The notes under the pieces were generated by a model that saw nothing but the letters and a program-made list of their open reading frames with translations, ran no database searches and was not told the origin of the DNA. Shown here piece by piece: positions 32,535 to 40,676 of a stretch of DNA of 54,240 bases. A program made the position numbers and the translations under genes. The number at the start of each line of letters is the position of its first letter. Positions within the stretch are counted from its first letter, which is position 1. Origin of the DNA: Arthrobacter sp. ISL-30 (lineage in GTDB: Bacteria; Actinomycetota; Actinomycetes; Actinomycetales; Micrococcaceae); NCBI RefSeq assembly GCF_018613855.1, contig NZ_JAGGPK010000043.1, forward strand, positions 1-54,240. The letters run 5' to 3'.

Positions 32535-32966
32535 TTACGCGCCTTCCGTGGCGTCATCAGCACGCTTGAAATCGCGGCGTATGTTGGCGATTCCCTCCGG
32601 CCCGATCTCGAAGCCATAAGCGCTGCCCGGATTGATGACCAGTCCGAGCTCATCGCCGATGCTGCCAAGGACCGTCGCACCGCTGGTTCCCAGGACGTTC
32701 GGCGCAGCCTCGAGGTAATGGGCGTCGACCCGGCTCGGGTGGCTGAAAACGGCGAGGACTGGCTGCCCCTCGGAGTTGGACAGGACCAAGGGCTCGACGG
32801 CGGAGTCCGCCCCCTCGAGGGCGTCGGCGCTGATGATGTAGACCTCGTTGTTGAGGAACGACAGGATGACGTCCACCGGGTTGGCCTCAGGCTTCTCGGC
32901 CAAGGCGAGCTTCTCTTCGAGGTCGTTCAGGGGCTGGTATTCCGGTACAACCGGCTGATCAGTCAT
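32535..32966 (-). CDS. SseB-like protein
   Basis: A 143-residue cytoplasmic protein resembling the SseB N-terminal domain: LEEKLALAEKPEA, VYIISADALEG, VLAVFSHPSRVD and the ending LGLVINPGSAYGFEIGPEGI. Family members are widespread small proteins of unclear role, named after enhanced serine sensitivity. It sits between topA and ppx on the same strand with short gaps on both sides (65 and 42 bases). Confidence 0.8.
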   Translation of the reverse strand: MTDQPVVPEYQPLNDLEEKLALAEKPEANPVDVILSFLNNEVYIISADALEGADSAVEPLVLSNSEGQPVLAVFSHPSRVDAHYLEAAPNVLGTSGATVLGSIGDELGLVINPGSAYGFEIGPEGIANIRRDFKRADDATEGA

Positions 32967-33031
32967 ACCCCTACTCGATCACGTCCCGGAGCAGGGTGCA
33001 ATTCCTACCCTGCCTCCGGACCGAACGCACC

Positions 33032-35755
33032 CTACTTCTTCGCCGTCGCCTTCTTGGCCGGGGCCTTTCGCGTTGCGGTCCCCTTCACCGGGCCCTTAGC
33101 CCGCTTTTCGGCGAGGAGTTCGACGGCGCGTTCCCGTGTCAGCTCCTCGAGCGAGGTGGAGCGGGGAACCGTGATGTTGGTGACGCCGTCCGTGATATAC
33201 GGCCCGAAACGGCCTTCCTTCACGACGATATTCTTCTCCGAAACGGGGTCCGGTCCGAACTCGGCCAGCGGCGGCACTGCGGCACGGGCGCCGCGCTGCT
33301 TGGGCTGGGAGTAGATCTCCAGCGCCTGCTCCAAGGTGATCGTGAAGATTTCCTCTTCCGAGCCGATGGAGCGTGAATCAGTACCCTTCTTCAGATAGGG
33401 CCCGAAGCGTCCGTTCTGCACCGTGATGACGTTGCCCTCAGCGTCCTCGCCCAGCACTCTCGGCAGGCTCATGAGCTTCAGCGCGTCGTCGAGGGTGACA
33501 GTGTCCACGCTCATGGACTTGAACAGCGAACCTGTGCGCGGCTTGGCCTTGACGGGCTTCTTCGGCGGCTTGGGCTTGCCGTTCTTGTAGTACTCCACGG
33601 GCTGGCTGGCCAGTTGCTCCTCTGTCATCTCCGGGATGATCTCGGTGACGTACGCGCCATAGCGGCCGTTCTTGGCGACAATGGTGTGACCAGTGTGCGG
33701 GTCCGTGCCGAGCACACGCTCCTCCGGCGCGGCCGTCTCCATTAGCTCGACTGCCTTGGCGGGAGTCAGCTCATCAGGGGCAAGATCCTCGGGCACATTG
33801 GCGCGGGCGGCCTCTACTACTTCCCCGGTTTCCGCATCAACCGTTGGGGCTGAGCTTTCCAGGTAGGGACCGAACTTGCCCACTCGCAGGGTGATGCCGT
33901 CGGCGATCGGAACGGAGTTGATTTCGCGGGCGTCGATCTCGCCGAGGTTGTTCACGATGCTGAGGAGGCCGGGGTCAGCGTCCTCACCGTAGTAGAAGTG
34001 CTTGAGCCAGGCAGCGCCGACCTCTTCGCCGTTGGCGATCTTGTCGAGGTCGCCCTCCATATCGGCTGTGAACTCGTAGTCCACGTAATCGGTGAAATGC
34101 TGCTCCAGCAGGCGGATCACCGAGAACGCGATCCAGCTGGGCACCAGGGCGGATCCCTGCTTCCGGACGTAGCCCCGGTCCTGAATGGTGGAAATCGTTG
34201 AGGCGTAGGTGGAGGGGCGCCCAATGCCGCGCTTTTCCAGTTCGGCAGTCAACGAGGCTTCCGTGTAACGCGGTGGGGGAGACGTTTCGTGCCCGACGGC
34301 GACAATGTCCGAGGCGGTGAGGGCCTCGTCCTTGGCCACATTCGGCAGGCGGCGGCCTTCGTCTGAGTCCTCGTCCCCGCGGCTCTCGTCCTTGCCTTCT
34401 TCGTAGGCGGCCAGGAAGCCGGGGAACGTGATGACGGTACCCGATGCCGAGAATTCTGCATCGCGCCCGTCCGAAGCAACCGCACCGAGGCGAATAGTCG
34501 CCGTCGAGCCCTTGGCGTCGGCCATCTGGGAGGCGACCGTGCGCTTCCAGATGAGCTCGTAAAGACGGAACTCGTCACCGCTCAACTGTCTGGCCACCTG
34601 GGCCGGAGTGCGGAAGGAGTCACCTGCAGGACGGATGGCCTCGTGGGCTTCCTGGGCGTTGGCTGCCTTGTTGGCGTAGACCCTCGGAGACTGGGGCACG
34701 TACTCCGGACCGTACAGCTCGGAAGCCTGCCGGCGGGCCGCAGTGACGGCTTCGTCGCTCAGTGCGGACGAGTCGGTACGCATATACGTGATGTAGCCGT
34801 TTTCATACAGGCGTTGGGCGATCTGCATGGTGCTCTTGGAGGAGAAGCGGAGCTTGCGGCCGGCTTCCTGCTGCAATGTTGAGGTGGTGAACGGAGCAGC
34901 GGGACGGCGGGTGTACGGCTTCGTGTCCACCGAGCGGACGCGGAAGTCCGCTCTCTGCAGGGCGGTGGCCAACGATGTGGCGAGGTCTTCGTTGAGGTGC
35001 ACGGCGTTCGGCGAGGTGAGGACGCCGTCGTCGTTGAAGTCCCGCCCCGAGGCGACCTTGGCGCCGTCCACCGCAGCCAGCTTGGCTTTGAACGATCCAC
35101 TTCCTGCCCCGAACTGGCCGGTCAGATCCCAATAGGAGGCGGCGCGGAAGGCCATGCGCTCGCGTTCGCGGTCCACCACCATGCGGGTGACCACGGACTG
35201 GACGCGGCCGGCGGACAGACCGCGAGCCACCTTGCGCCACAGCACGGGCGAAATTTCGTAGCCGTAGAGGCGGTCCAGGATGCGGCGGGTTTCCTGGGCG
35301 TCCACCAGGGCGGTGTCGACGTCGCGCAGGTTGTCCATTGCGCGGTGGATGGCTTCCTTGGTGATTTCACCAAAGGTCATGCGGTAAACCGGAACCTTGG
35401 GCTTCAGGACCTCCAACAGGTGCCACGCGATGGCTTCGCCCTCGCGGTCCCCATCGGTTGCGAGGTAGAGCGCGTCGGCGTCTTTCAGCTGGGCCTTGAG
35501 TTCGGCGACCTTCTTCTTCTTGTCCGGAGACACCACGTAGTACGGCTTGAAGTCGTGTTCGATATCGACGGCGAACTTGCCCACCGACGTCTTCTTCAGT
35601 TCTGCGGGAAGGTCCGACGGCTGCGGGAGATCGCGGATATGGCCGATGGAGGCCTCGACGACGAAGCCCTCGCCAAGGTACTTGGCGATGGTCTTGCTCT
35701 TGGCCGGAGACTCCACGATCACGAGTTTCTTGCCGGTTTTTGCCTTGGTTGGCAC
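33032..35755 (-). CDS. topA: DNA topoisomerase I
   Basis: A 907-residue type IA topoisomerase that relaxes negative supercoils. The Toprim domain opens the protein (LVIVESPAKSKTIAKYLG, then DGDREGEAIAWH); the nucleophilic tyrosine is Tyr324 in ITYMRTDS. The C-terminal third lacks zinc-finger cysteines and instead has four degenerate repeats of the form RFGPYL/RYGAY...VT, ending in a lysine-rich tail (KKATAKK), as is normal for actinobacterial TopA. The GTG at 35755 with AGGAG upstream is chosen over the open frame to 35797. Confidence 0.96.
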   Translation of the reverse strand: MPTKAKTGKKLVIVESPAKSKTIAKYLGEGFVVEASIGHIRDLPQPSDLPAELKKTSVGKFAVDIEHDFKPYYVVSPDKKKKVAELKAQLKDADALYLATDGDREGEAIAWHLLEVLKPKVPVYRMTFGEITKEAIHRAMDNLRDVDTALVDAQETRRILDRLYGYEISPVLWRKVARGLSAGRVQSVVTRMVVDRERERMAFRAASYWDLTGQFGAGSGSFKAKLAAVDGAKVASGRDFNDDGVLTSPNAVHLNEDLATSLATALQRADFRVRSVDTKPYTRRPAAPFTTSTLQQEAGRKLRFSSKSTMQIAQRLYENGYITYMRTDSSALSDEAVTAARRQASELYGPEYVPQSPRVYANKAANAQEAHEAIRPAGDSFRTPAQVARQLSGDEFRLYELIWKRTVASQMADAKGSTATIRLGAVASDGRDAEFSASGTVITFPGFLAAYEEGKDESRGDEDSDEGRRLPNVAKDEALTASDIVAVGHETSPPPRYTEASLTAELEKRGIGRPSTYASTISTIQDRGYVRKQGSALVPSWIAFSVIRLLEQHFTDYVDYEFTADMEGDLDKIANGEEVGAAWLKHFYYGEDADPGLLSIVNNLGEIDAREINSVPIADGITLRVGKFGPYLESSAPTVDAETGEVVEAARANVPEDLAPDELTPAKAVELMETAAPEERVLGTDPHTGHTIVAKNGRYGAYVTEIIPEMTEEQLASQPVEYYKNGKPKPPKKPVKAKPRTGSLFKSMSVDTVTLDDALKLMSLPRVLGEDAEGNVITVQNGRFGPYLKKGTDSRSIGSEEEIFTITLEQALEIYSQPKQRGARAAVPPLAEFGPDPVSEKNIVVKEGRFGPYITDGVTNITVPRSTSLEELTRERAVELLAEKRAKGPVKGTATRKAPAKKATAKK

Positions 35756-35884
35756 GGTGCTCCTACAGAAAAAGATTTGTGTGGGCGATGTGCCCATATT
35801 GGCCTAGTTCACCATATTTTGCAGAATCCTGCGCAACCATGTGGATAAATCAGGGCGGCAATGAACGCACATTGCCGTCCGGAA

Positions 35885-37624
35885 TCAGCCCTGTTTCCCC
35901 TCGCTGTCGGGCGCGAGGAAGGTCTCGGGCGCCAGGAAGACGTCGGGAAGGAGGAAGCCGTCACGCACAAGGTTGGCGACTTCCGCCAGCAGCCCACTAC
36001 GGAAGGAATCGGCGTCGAAATCCTCGCTTCCCCCCAGGAGAGCCGCCAGCGCGCCGATGATCTGTGCCACCGACAAATCCCCATCACAGGCAGAGACGAA
36101 GCCGGCAAGCTCAGTACTTAGCAGATTGGTGCGCCTCAGGCCCGCCCCCTGGCGCAGCAGGATCACACCGGGATGTTCGGCACCGGGACGCTGATGGCGT
36201 TCCTCCGTGACGTCGTCGGCCACCACAAGGTGAGCCTCTTTCAATCTGTTCGCGGCAAGCCAGTCGGCCCGCTGCACCGTTGCGCCGAGGTGGGGTCCAA
36301 TCGGCTGCTCAATCGGATAGGTAATTTCCTCGAAGCGCCTAATGCGGGCGGCTCCGCCCGCGGGCCTCCGGAGCCAGATCATTCCGAAGCCGATCGACTC
36401 CACATTGCGGGAGGCGAAATCGTCCAGGTAGGCGCTGTAGGTCCGGGCATAGTGGGAAAGGTCGCGGTTCTGGGACGCGTCCTGGAGCCACGTCTCCGCG
36501 TACTGCTCAGGGCCGAGGCGTTCGCGCTGGATGAACCAGGCGTCGGCTGTATCGCTCGCATCCTGGGAGGCAGGCTGGAGCCAGGACTCAGGCCGCCCAT
36601 GCCATTCGGTGCCGGCAGTGATTTCCCAGTTACCCAGAAGCTGTGCTGTCCCGCCGGGTACCAGGACACCCGGCAGTGACCGCACGAGGCTGGCCACGAT
36701 CTCGTCCCCGGGCAGACCGCCGTCGCGATAGGTGAACTGCTCTGCCGCTGACTCAGCCGGCGTGCGCGGCGTGATCACGAACGGCGGGTTCGACACCACG
36801 ACGTCGAATCGTTCCCCGTCAACAGGTTCCAGCAGCGAACCCAGGCGCAAGGTCACGCGGGCTTCGAGGTTGTGCGGGTCAAGATCCAGTGCTTCAGCGT
36901 TCAGGAGCAGATTGAAACGAGTGAAAGCCAGTGCCCGCTCCGAAATATCCGTGGCCGTCACATGCTCCGTGTGATGCAAAAGGTGGAAGGTTTGGATTCC
37001 ACAGCCCGTGCCGAGGTCCAGGGCACGTGCAGCATGCCGCCGGATGGTAGTCTGCACGAGTGTGTTGGAGGCATGCCCTATACCCAGCACATGATCGCGG
37101 CGCAGTACGCCGGGCCGCTGATACGCTGCCAGATCGCTTGCCACCCAAAGTTCGGCACCGCCGCTGCCGTCCGCGTTGGCGTCCCAGCCGTAGGGTCGCA
37201 GGTCTACCTTGGCGGCGACAGCGCCGTCGTCGTCGATATCCACCAGTCCCAGGTCCACCAGCCCTTCCGTCCGTATGCCGGGAAGCGCGGCGTCCACTTT
37301 GTCCCGCGGCTGCGGGACCGCGAGGAGCCACAAGAGGACGACGGCGGCGAGGGGTGCCTGCCGATTCTCACCGCTTGCTCCTGAAGCCTGAGCGGCGGGA
37401 CCACTCGCCACCCTTTCCGCGACTACCATCGCGGGAACCATCTGGTCCCGGTTCAGCGCTTCATGCGCGGGGCCGCCCAGTAGCTCTGCCACGCCGTCGA
37501 CCGTATAGCCGATGGCTCGGAGGTCAGCGGCGAGCGCCGCGAGCAGTGAGATGTCATTGCTGCTTGGAGCGTCGGGGGTGTTGCCGGCCACAAAGGCGGC
37601 TGAAGTGCTTGCTGAGTGGGTCAC
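35885..37624 (-). CDS. DUF7059-type class I SAM-dependent methyltransferase
   Basis: A 579-residue protein with three parts: a winged-helix-like N-terminal domain (about 25-165), a Rossmann methyltransferase (LDLGTGCGIQTFHLL near 205) with the HemK-type catalytic motif VVSNPPF near 280, and a C-terminal domain after about 420 of the DUF7782 kind. NPPF enzymes methylate the amide of glutamine or an adenine/guanine exocyclic amine; this actinobacterial group has no established substrate. It is convergent neither with topA nor the lipoproteins: topA is downstream on the same strand, the first lipoprotein gene diverges 53 bases upstream. Confidence 0.85.
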   Translation of the reverse strand: MTHSASTSAAFVAGNTPDAPSSNDISLLAALAADLRAIGYTVDGVAELLGGPAHEALNRDQMVPAMVVAERVASGPAAQASGASGENRQAPLAAVVLLWLLAVPQPRDKVDAALPGIRTEGLVDLGLVDIDDDGAVAAKVDLRPYGWDANADGSGGAELWVASDLAAYQRPGVLRRDHVLGIGHASNTLVQTTIRRHAARALDLGTGCGIQTFHLLHHTEHVTATDISERALAFTRFNLLLNAEALDLDPHNLEARVTLRLGSLLEPVDGERFDVVVSNPPFVITPRTPAESAAEQFTYRDGGLPGDEIVASLVRSLPGVLVPGGTAQLLGNWEITAGTEWHGRPESWLQPASQDASDTADAWFIQRERLGPEQYAETWLQDASQNRDLSHYARTYSAYLDDFASRNVESIGFGMIWLRRPAGGAARIRRFEEITYPIEQPIGPHLGATVQRADWLAANRLKEAHLVVADDVTEERHQRPGAEHPGVILLRQGAGLRRTNLLSTELAGFVSACDGDLSVAQIIGALAALLGGSEDFDADSFRSGLLAEVANLVRDGFLLPDVFLAPETFLAPDSEGKQG

Positions 37625-37677
37625 CGTGCAAGTCTATTGGCGGGTTCGGCCGCCTTGCGGACAGTAAGGTTGGATCC

Positions 37678-38157
37678 ATGTTTCCTGCTCCCCCGCCCCG
37701 GCTGAATCCCCTCGCACCTAAGGCCGCGTTGGTTGGAACGCTCCTGCTGGCGGTGTCGGGATGCTCTCCTGCCGGGTCTATTTCCGACGCCGATGTTCCC
37801 GCCTGGCAGGCGACCGCGCTGCCCGAGGCTTCCGGCTCGGCCCTTAAGGGATCCGGAAAGATCCTGGACCGCGATCCGGTTGTCCATGGACCCCAGGAAG
37901 TCGCCGCAGGGAATTACATACTGTCGATGGTGTGCGACGGCGGAGGCAAGGCCTTTTTCGAGGTCTCCACGGTTCAAAAGGATGACGCTGCCCGGACGGG
38001 CGCTGCCCGGACGGAAATCGCGGACGCAGGCGCCGCCTGTAACGGGAGCCTTGAGAGGTATCGGCTACGAGTTCCTGATTCGGGGCGGCTGGACGTTACT
38101 GTCTCCAGCGTCGATGCGCCCCTGATCTATGCCTTCCAGCTTGTCCCCATGCCCTAG
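37678..38157 (+). CDS. Hypothetical lipoprotein (paralogue 1)
   Basis: A 159-residue exported protein with a hydrophobic signal (AALVGTLLLAVSGC) and lipobox Cys29. The mature part contains a beta-rich domain: AAGNYILSMVCDGGGKAFFEV and later a single Cys (AACNGS) that could pair with the earlier one, ending LIYAFQLVPMP. The next gene encodes a protein of the same pattern, so the two are probably tandem paralogues. A 13-bp direct repeat GCTGCCCGGACGG occurs twice in the coding part. Function is not recognised. Confidence 0.75.
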   Translation: MFPAPPPRLNPLAPKAALVGTLLLAVSGCSPAGSISDADVPAWQATALPEASGSALKGSGKILDRDPVVHGPQEVAAGNYILSMVCDGGGKAFFEVSTVQKDDAARTGAARTEIADAGAACNGSLERYRLRVPDSGRLDVTVSSVDAPLIYAFQLVPMP

Positions 38158-38238
38158 CAAGCTTCCGGCAAAAAGAGGCGGCCAGCAAGCCGCTATTCCA
38201 CAGGTGCCGCGGCGAGCCCCGCGGCGTAGAGTCAGTCC

Positions 38239-38841
38239 ATGGACGGCGTGGATGTCCGATCAGTGCAGTCAGAGGTTGAGCCGCCGCGGGCGAAGTCTTC
38301 ACAACTGAGGTCATCACGCGCTGGGCTCTCACGGGCGAGGCTGGCCCCACCAAATCGGCTGGCCGCCGTCGTGCTTGCCACACTGTGCTGCGGCTCCCTC
38401 TCAGCCTGTGAGTACACGTACGAAGACACGCGGGCACCCCTGCCTGCGGCTACCTCATACACAAATCCTTCCCTGCCCCGGGATCCGCTGCGCAACAACC
38501 CCGTTACTGGTGACGACATTGAGGCGTGGGCCGAGGAAGTGCTGCCCAGTCTGCGGGGGCAGGCATACCATACCAAGTCAGGACTCCTCGCCCCTGGGGA
38601 ATCCCAGAGCGATCAAACGGCGCAGCTACCAGTCGGAACCTATGCAATCACATTGGCCTGCCGGAGCAGGCGACAGGTCGGTTTCGTTGTGCAGAACGGC
38701 GATGTTGCCCTGGTGGATCTGATGGTGCAGTGCGGCACGACCAAGGTAAACGTGGTCCATGTACAGTCGGACAGCGTTCTCACGGTCACGGCTACAGCCT
38801 CGAGGGCTGCCAACTACGCATTCAGGGTCAGCAGGATCTAG
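38239..38841 (+). CDS. Hypothetical lipoprotein (paralogue 2)
   Basis: A 200-residue exported protein. A basic lead of about 40 residues precedes the signal (RLAAVVLATLCCGSLSAC) with the lipobox cysteine at residue 57; the start may lie further in, since such a long n-region is unusual. The mature domain mirrors the preceding lipoprotein: an acidic Trp segment (DIEAWAEEVLPS), PVGTYAITLACRS, VGFVVQNG, a second cysteine and a closing beta strand (NYAFRVSRI). It is 81 bases downstream on the same strand. Function is not recognised. Confidence 0.75.
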   Translation: MDGVDVRSVQSEVEPPRAKSSQLRSSRAGLSRARLAPPNRLAAVVLATLCCGSLSACEYTYEDTRAPLPAATSYTNPSLPRDPLRNNPVTGDDIEAWAEEVLPSLRGQAYHTKSGLLAPGESQSDQTAQLPVGTYAITLACRSRRQVGFVVQNGDVALVDLMVQCGTTKVNVVHVQSDSVLTVTATASRAANYAFRVSRI

Positions 38842-38915
38842 ACGCTCGCCTAGCTATCTGCTGTTCCCCGGCGCGCGGCGGCCGGCTATGCCATGGCGAA
38901 GCTAGCAGCCCTGGG

Positions 38916-39809
38916 CTACGCCACGCAGCCCTGGGGGCAGCGGAGGGTTTCCGGACTGGCAGCGCAATCGGAGCAGTACAGGGTGAGATTGCGGCAGCTA
39001 AGGTTGGAGCAGTTCTCGAACTTACTCGTCGGAGCCGCACAGCGCACGCATTCTCCAATAGTCTTGGCCTCTTCACTGAACTCGACGTGCATGCGCTTGT
39101 CGAATACATAAAGCGAGCCTTCCCACAGGCCCTGGTCCTTGAACGTCTCGCCGTACCGGACGATCCCGCCGTCGAGCTGGTAGACCTCTTTAAAGCCGCG
39201 ATTCACCATCAGGCTGGACAGCACCTCGCAACGGATGCCGCCGGTGCAGTAGGTGACTACCGGTTTGTCCTTCAGTTCGTCGTACTTCCCGGAGTCGAGT
39301 TCCTTGATGAAGTCGTGGGTTGTGGCAACGTCGGGAACAATGGCGTCCTTGAACTTGCCGATCTGGGCCTCAAAGGCGTTGCGTCCGTCAAAGAAGGCAA
39401 CATCCTGTCCGGTGGACTTCTTCTCGTCCAGGAGGCGGTGGAGTTCCTCGGGGCTAAGGTGCGTGCCCCCGCCGACAACGCCGTTCTCATCGACCTTCAA
39501 TTCGCCTGGTGCCCCGAAGGAAACGATCTCGTCGCGCACCTTCACGCTGAGTCGCGGGAAATCCTCTGCACTGCCCTCCGACCATTTGACATCGATGTTG
39601 CGGAAGACCTTGTATTCACGCGTGGTTTTTACGTACTGCTTGACGTTGTTCAGCTCACCGCCCACTGTGGCGTTGATTCCGTCCTTTGAGATCAGAATCC
39701 GGCCTTTCAGGCCGAGTTTTTCACACAGGGCACGCTGCCAGAGCCTCACCGCGTCAGGGTCGCCGATGGGGGTAAAGCCGTAGAAAAGGACGATTCTGTT
39801 TAAAGCCAC
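38916..39809 (-). CDS. trhO: tRNA uridine(34) hydroxylase TrhO (rhodanese family)
   Basis: A 297-residue protein of the UPF0176/TrhO family, which hydroxylates U34 of tRNAs on the way to (c)mo5U in an oxygen-dependent reaction. It has the N-terminal acylphosphatase-like domain ([24 protein letters not shown]), a rhodanese domain with active-site Cys in [11 protein letters not shown], and a C-terminal zinc-type cluster of eight cysteines (CVRC, CSNLSC, CSDC, CPQGC). The GTG at 39809 gives [12 protein letters not shown], the usual family beginning; an ATG at 39842 would add 11 residues. It diverges from a GNAT gene. Confidence 0.9.
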   Translation of the reverse strand: MALNRIVLFYGFTPIGDPDAVRLWQRALCEKLGLKGRILISKDGINATVGGELNNVKQYVKTTREYKVFRNIDVKWSEGSAEDFPRLSVKVRDEIVSFGAPGELKVDENGVVGGGTHLSPEELHRLLDEKKSTGQDVAFFDGRNAFEAQIGKFKDAIVPDVATTHDFIKELDSGKYDELKDKPVVTYCTGGIRCEVLSSLMVNRGFKEVYQLDGGIVRYGETFKDQGLWEGSLYVFDKRMHVEFSEEAKTIGECVRCAAPTSKFENCSNLSCRNLTLYCSDCAASPETLRCPQGCVA

Positions 39810-39968
39810 GTATTTAAGGGTACTGGGTGGGCTAAAATCCATGATCCGCAGGGGCTTCGTGTATTCAGGGCAGGCCTGGTGGGCGAGCATGGAGTGGCAC
39901 ATGGTGTTAATGGAGCTGTTACTGGCCTCCTCTGTTGCAGTGTGTACCGCTAGGCATAGTCTCTGTCT

Positions 39969-40664
39969 ATGAGTCCAGACGCCTTGGTTGAAGACATCAC
40001 GCATATGTTGGAAGTCTGGGTAACCGGCTGGGCCGGTTGCCGCGGCTACGACACTCGCATGGAGGGTCGCTTCCCTGCGGCCTTCGGCGCCGACAAGACC
40101 GGCGACTGGCAATACTTCGCCTATGATCCCTCAGACATCGAGTTCGCCGAACTGGCTGCCAAGACAGCGGAAAGCCCGCGTAGGATCCTGACGGTCCTCA
40201 CGAACGATATGGCCCGCTACCATCATTTGGCCAGCCTCCATGGTCTGTACATCACTTCTGCCTCCCAGACCATGATGGTGGTGGATATGGAAACCCAGGA
40301 TGCCGAGGATCCCTGGCTCTCCGACGATGATCTTGAACTTAGTACCTCGGAGACCAACGGCGTCCACTATGCGCTGGTCCACTCAGGTGATCGCATCGCG
40401 GCCAGTGGCCGGGTGTTCGTCGTCGACGGAACGGCCGTGTTCGACAGGATCATCACGGAACCCGACTTCCAGCGCAGGGGCCTCGGCAGCTTCATCATGA
40501 AGGCTCTGGCTGCCCAAGCCTTCGAACACGACGTCCAGGTGGGGCTCCTCCTCGCATCCCTGGATGGCCAGAAGCTGTACTCGCACTTGGGATGGTCAAA
40601 CGTGAGCCATGTGTTGATGATGTCGTCGTCGGCTATGGAGGAAACTGACCTCTCCGTTGACTGA
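39969..40664 (+). CDS. GNAT-family N-acetyltransferase
   Basis: A 231-residue acetyltransferase. The GNAT fold occupies the second half; the acetyl-CoA pyrophosphate loop is RRGLGSFIM near residue 172, followed by [17 protein letters not shown]. The N-terminal half ([20 protein letters not shown]) is a distinct domain seen in actinobacterial members. It ends 12 bases before the helicase start, so they may share a transcript. The acceptor substrate is unknown. Confidence 0.82.
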   Translation: MSPDALVEDITHMLEVWVTGWAGCRGYDTRMEGRFPAAFGADKTGDWQYFAYDPSDIEFAELAAKTAESPRRILTVLTNDMARYHHLASLHGLYITSASQTMMVVDMETQDAEDPWLSDDDLELSTSETNGVHYALVHSGDRIAASGRVFVVDGTAVFDRIITEPDFQRRGLGSFIMKALAAQAFEHDVQVGLLLASLDGQKLYSHLGWSNVSHVLMMSSSAMEETDLSVD

Positions 40665-40676
40665 CAGAATGTTTGG

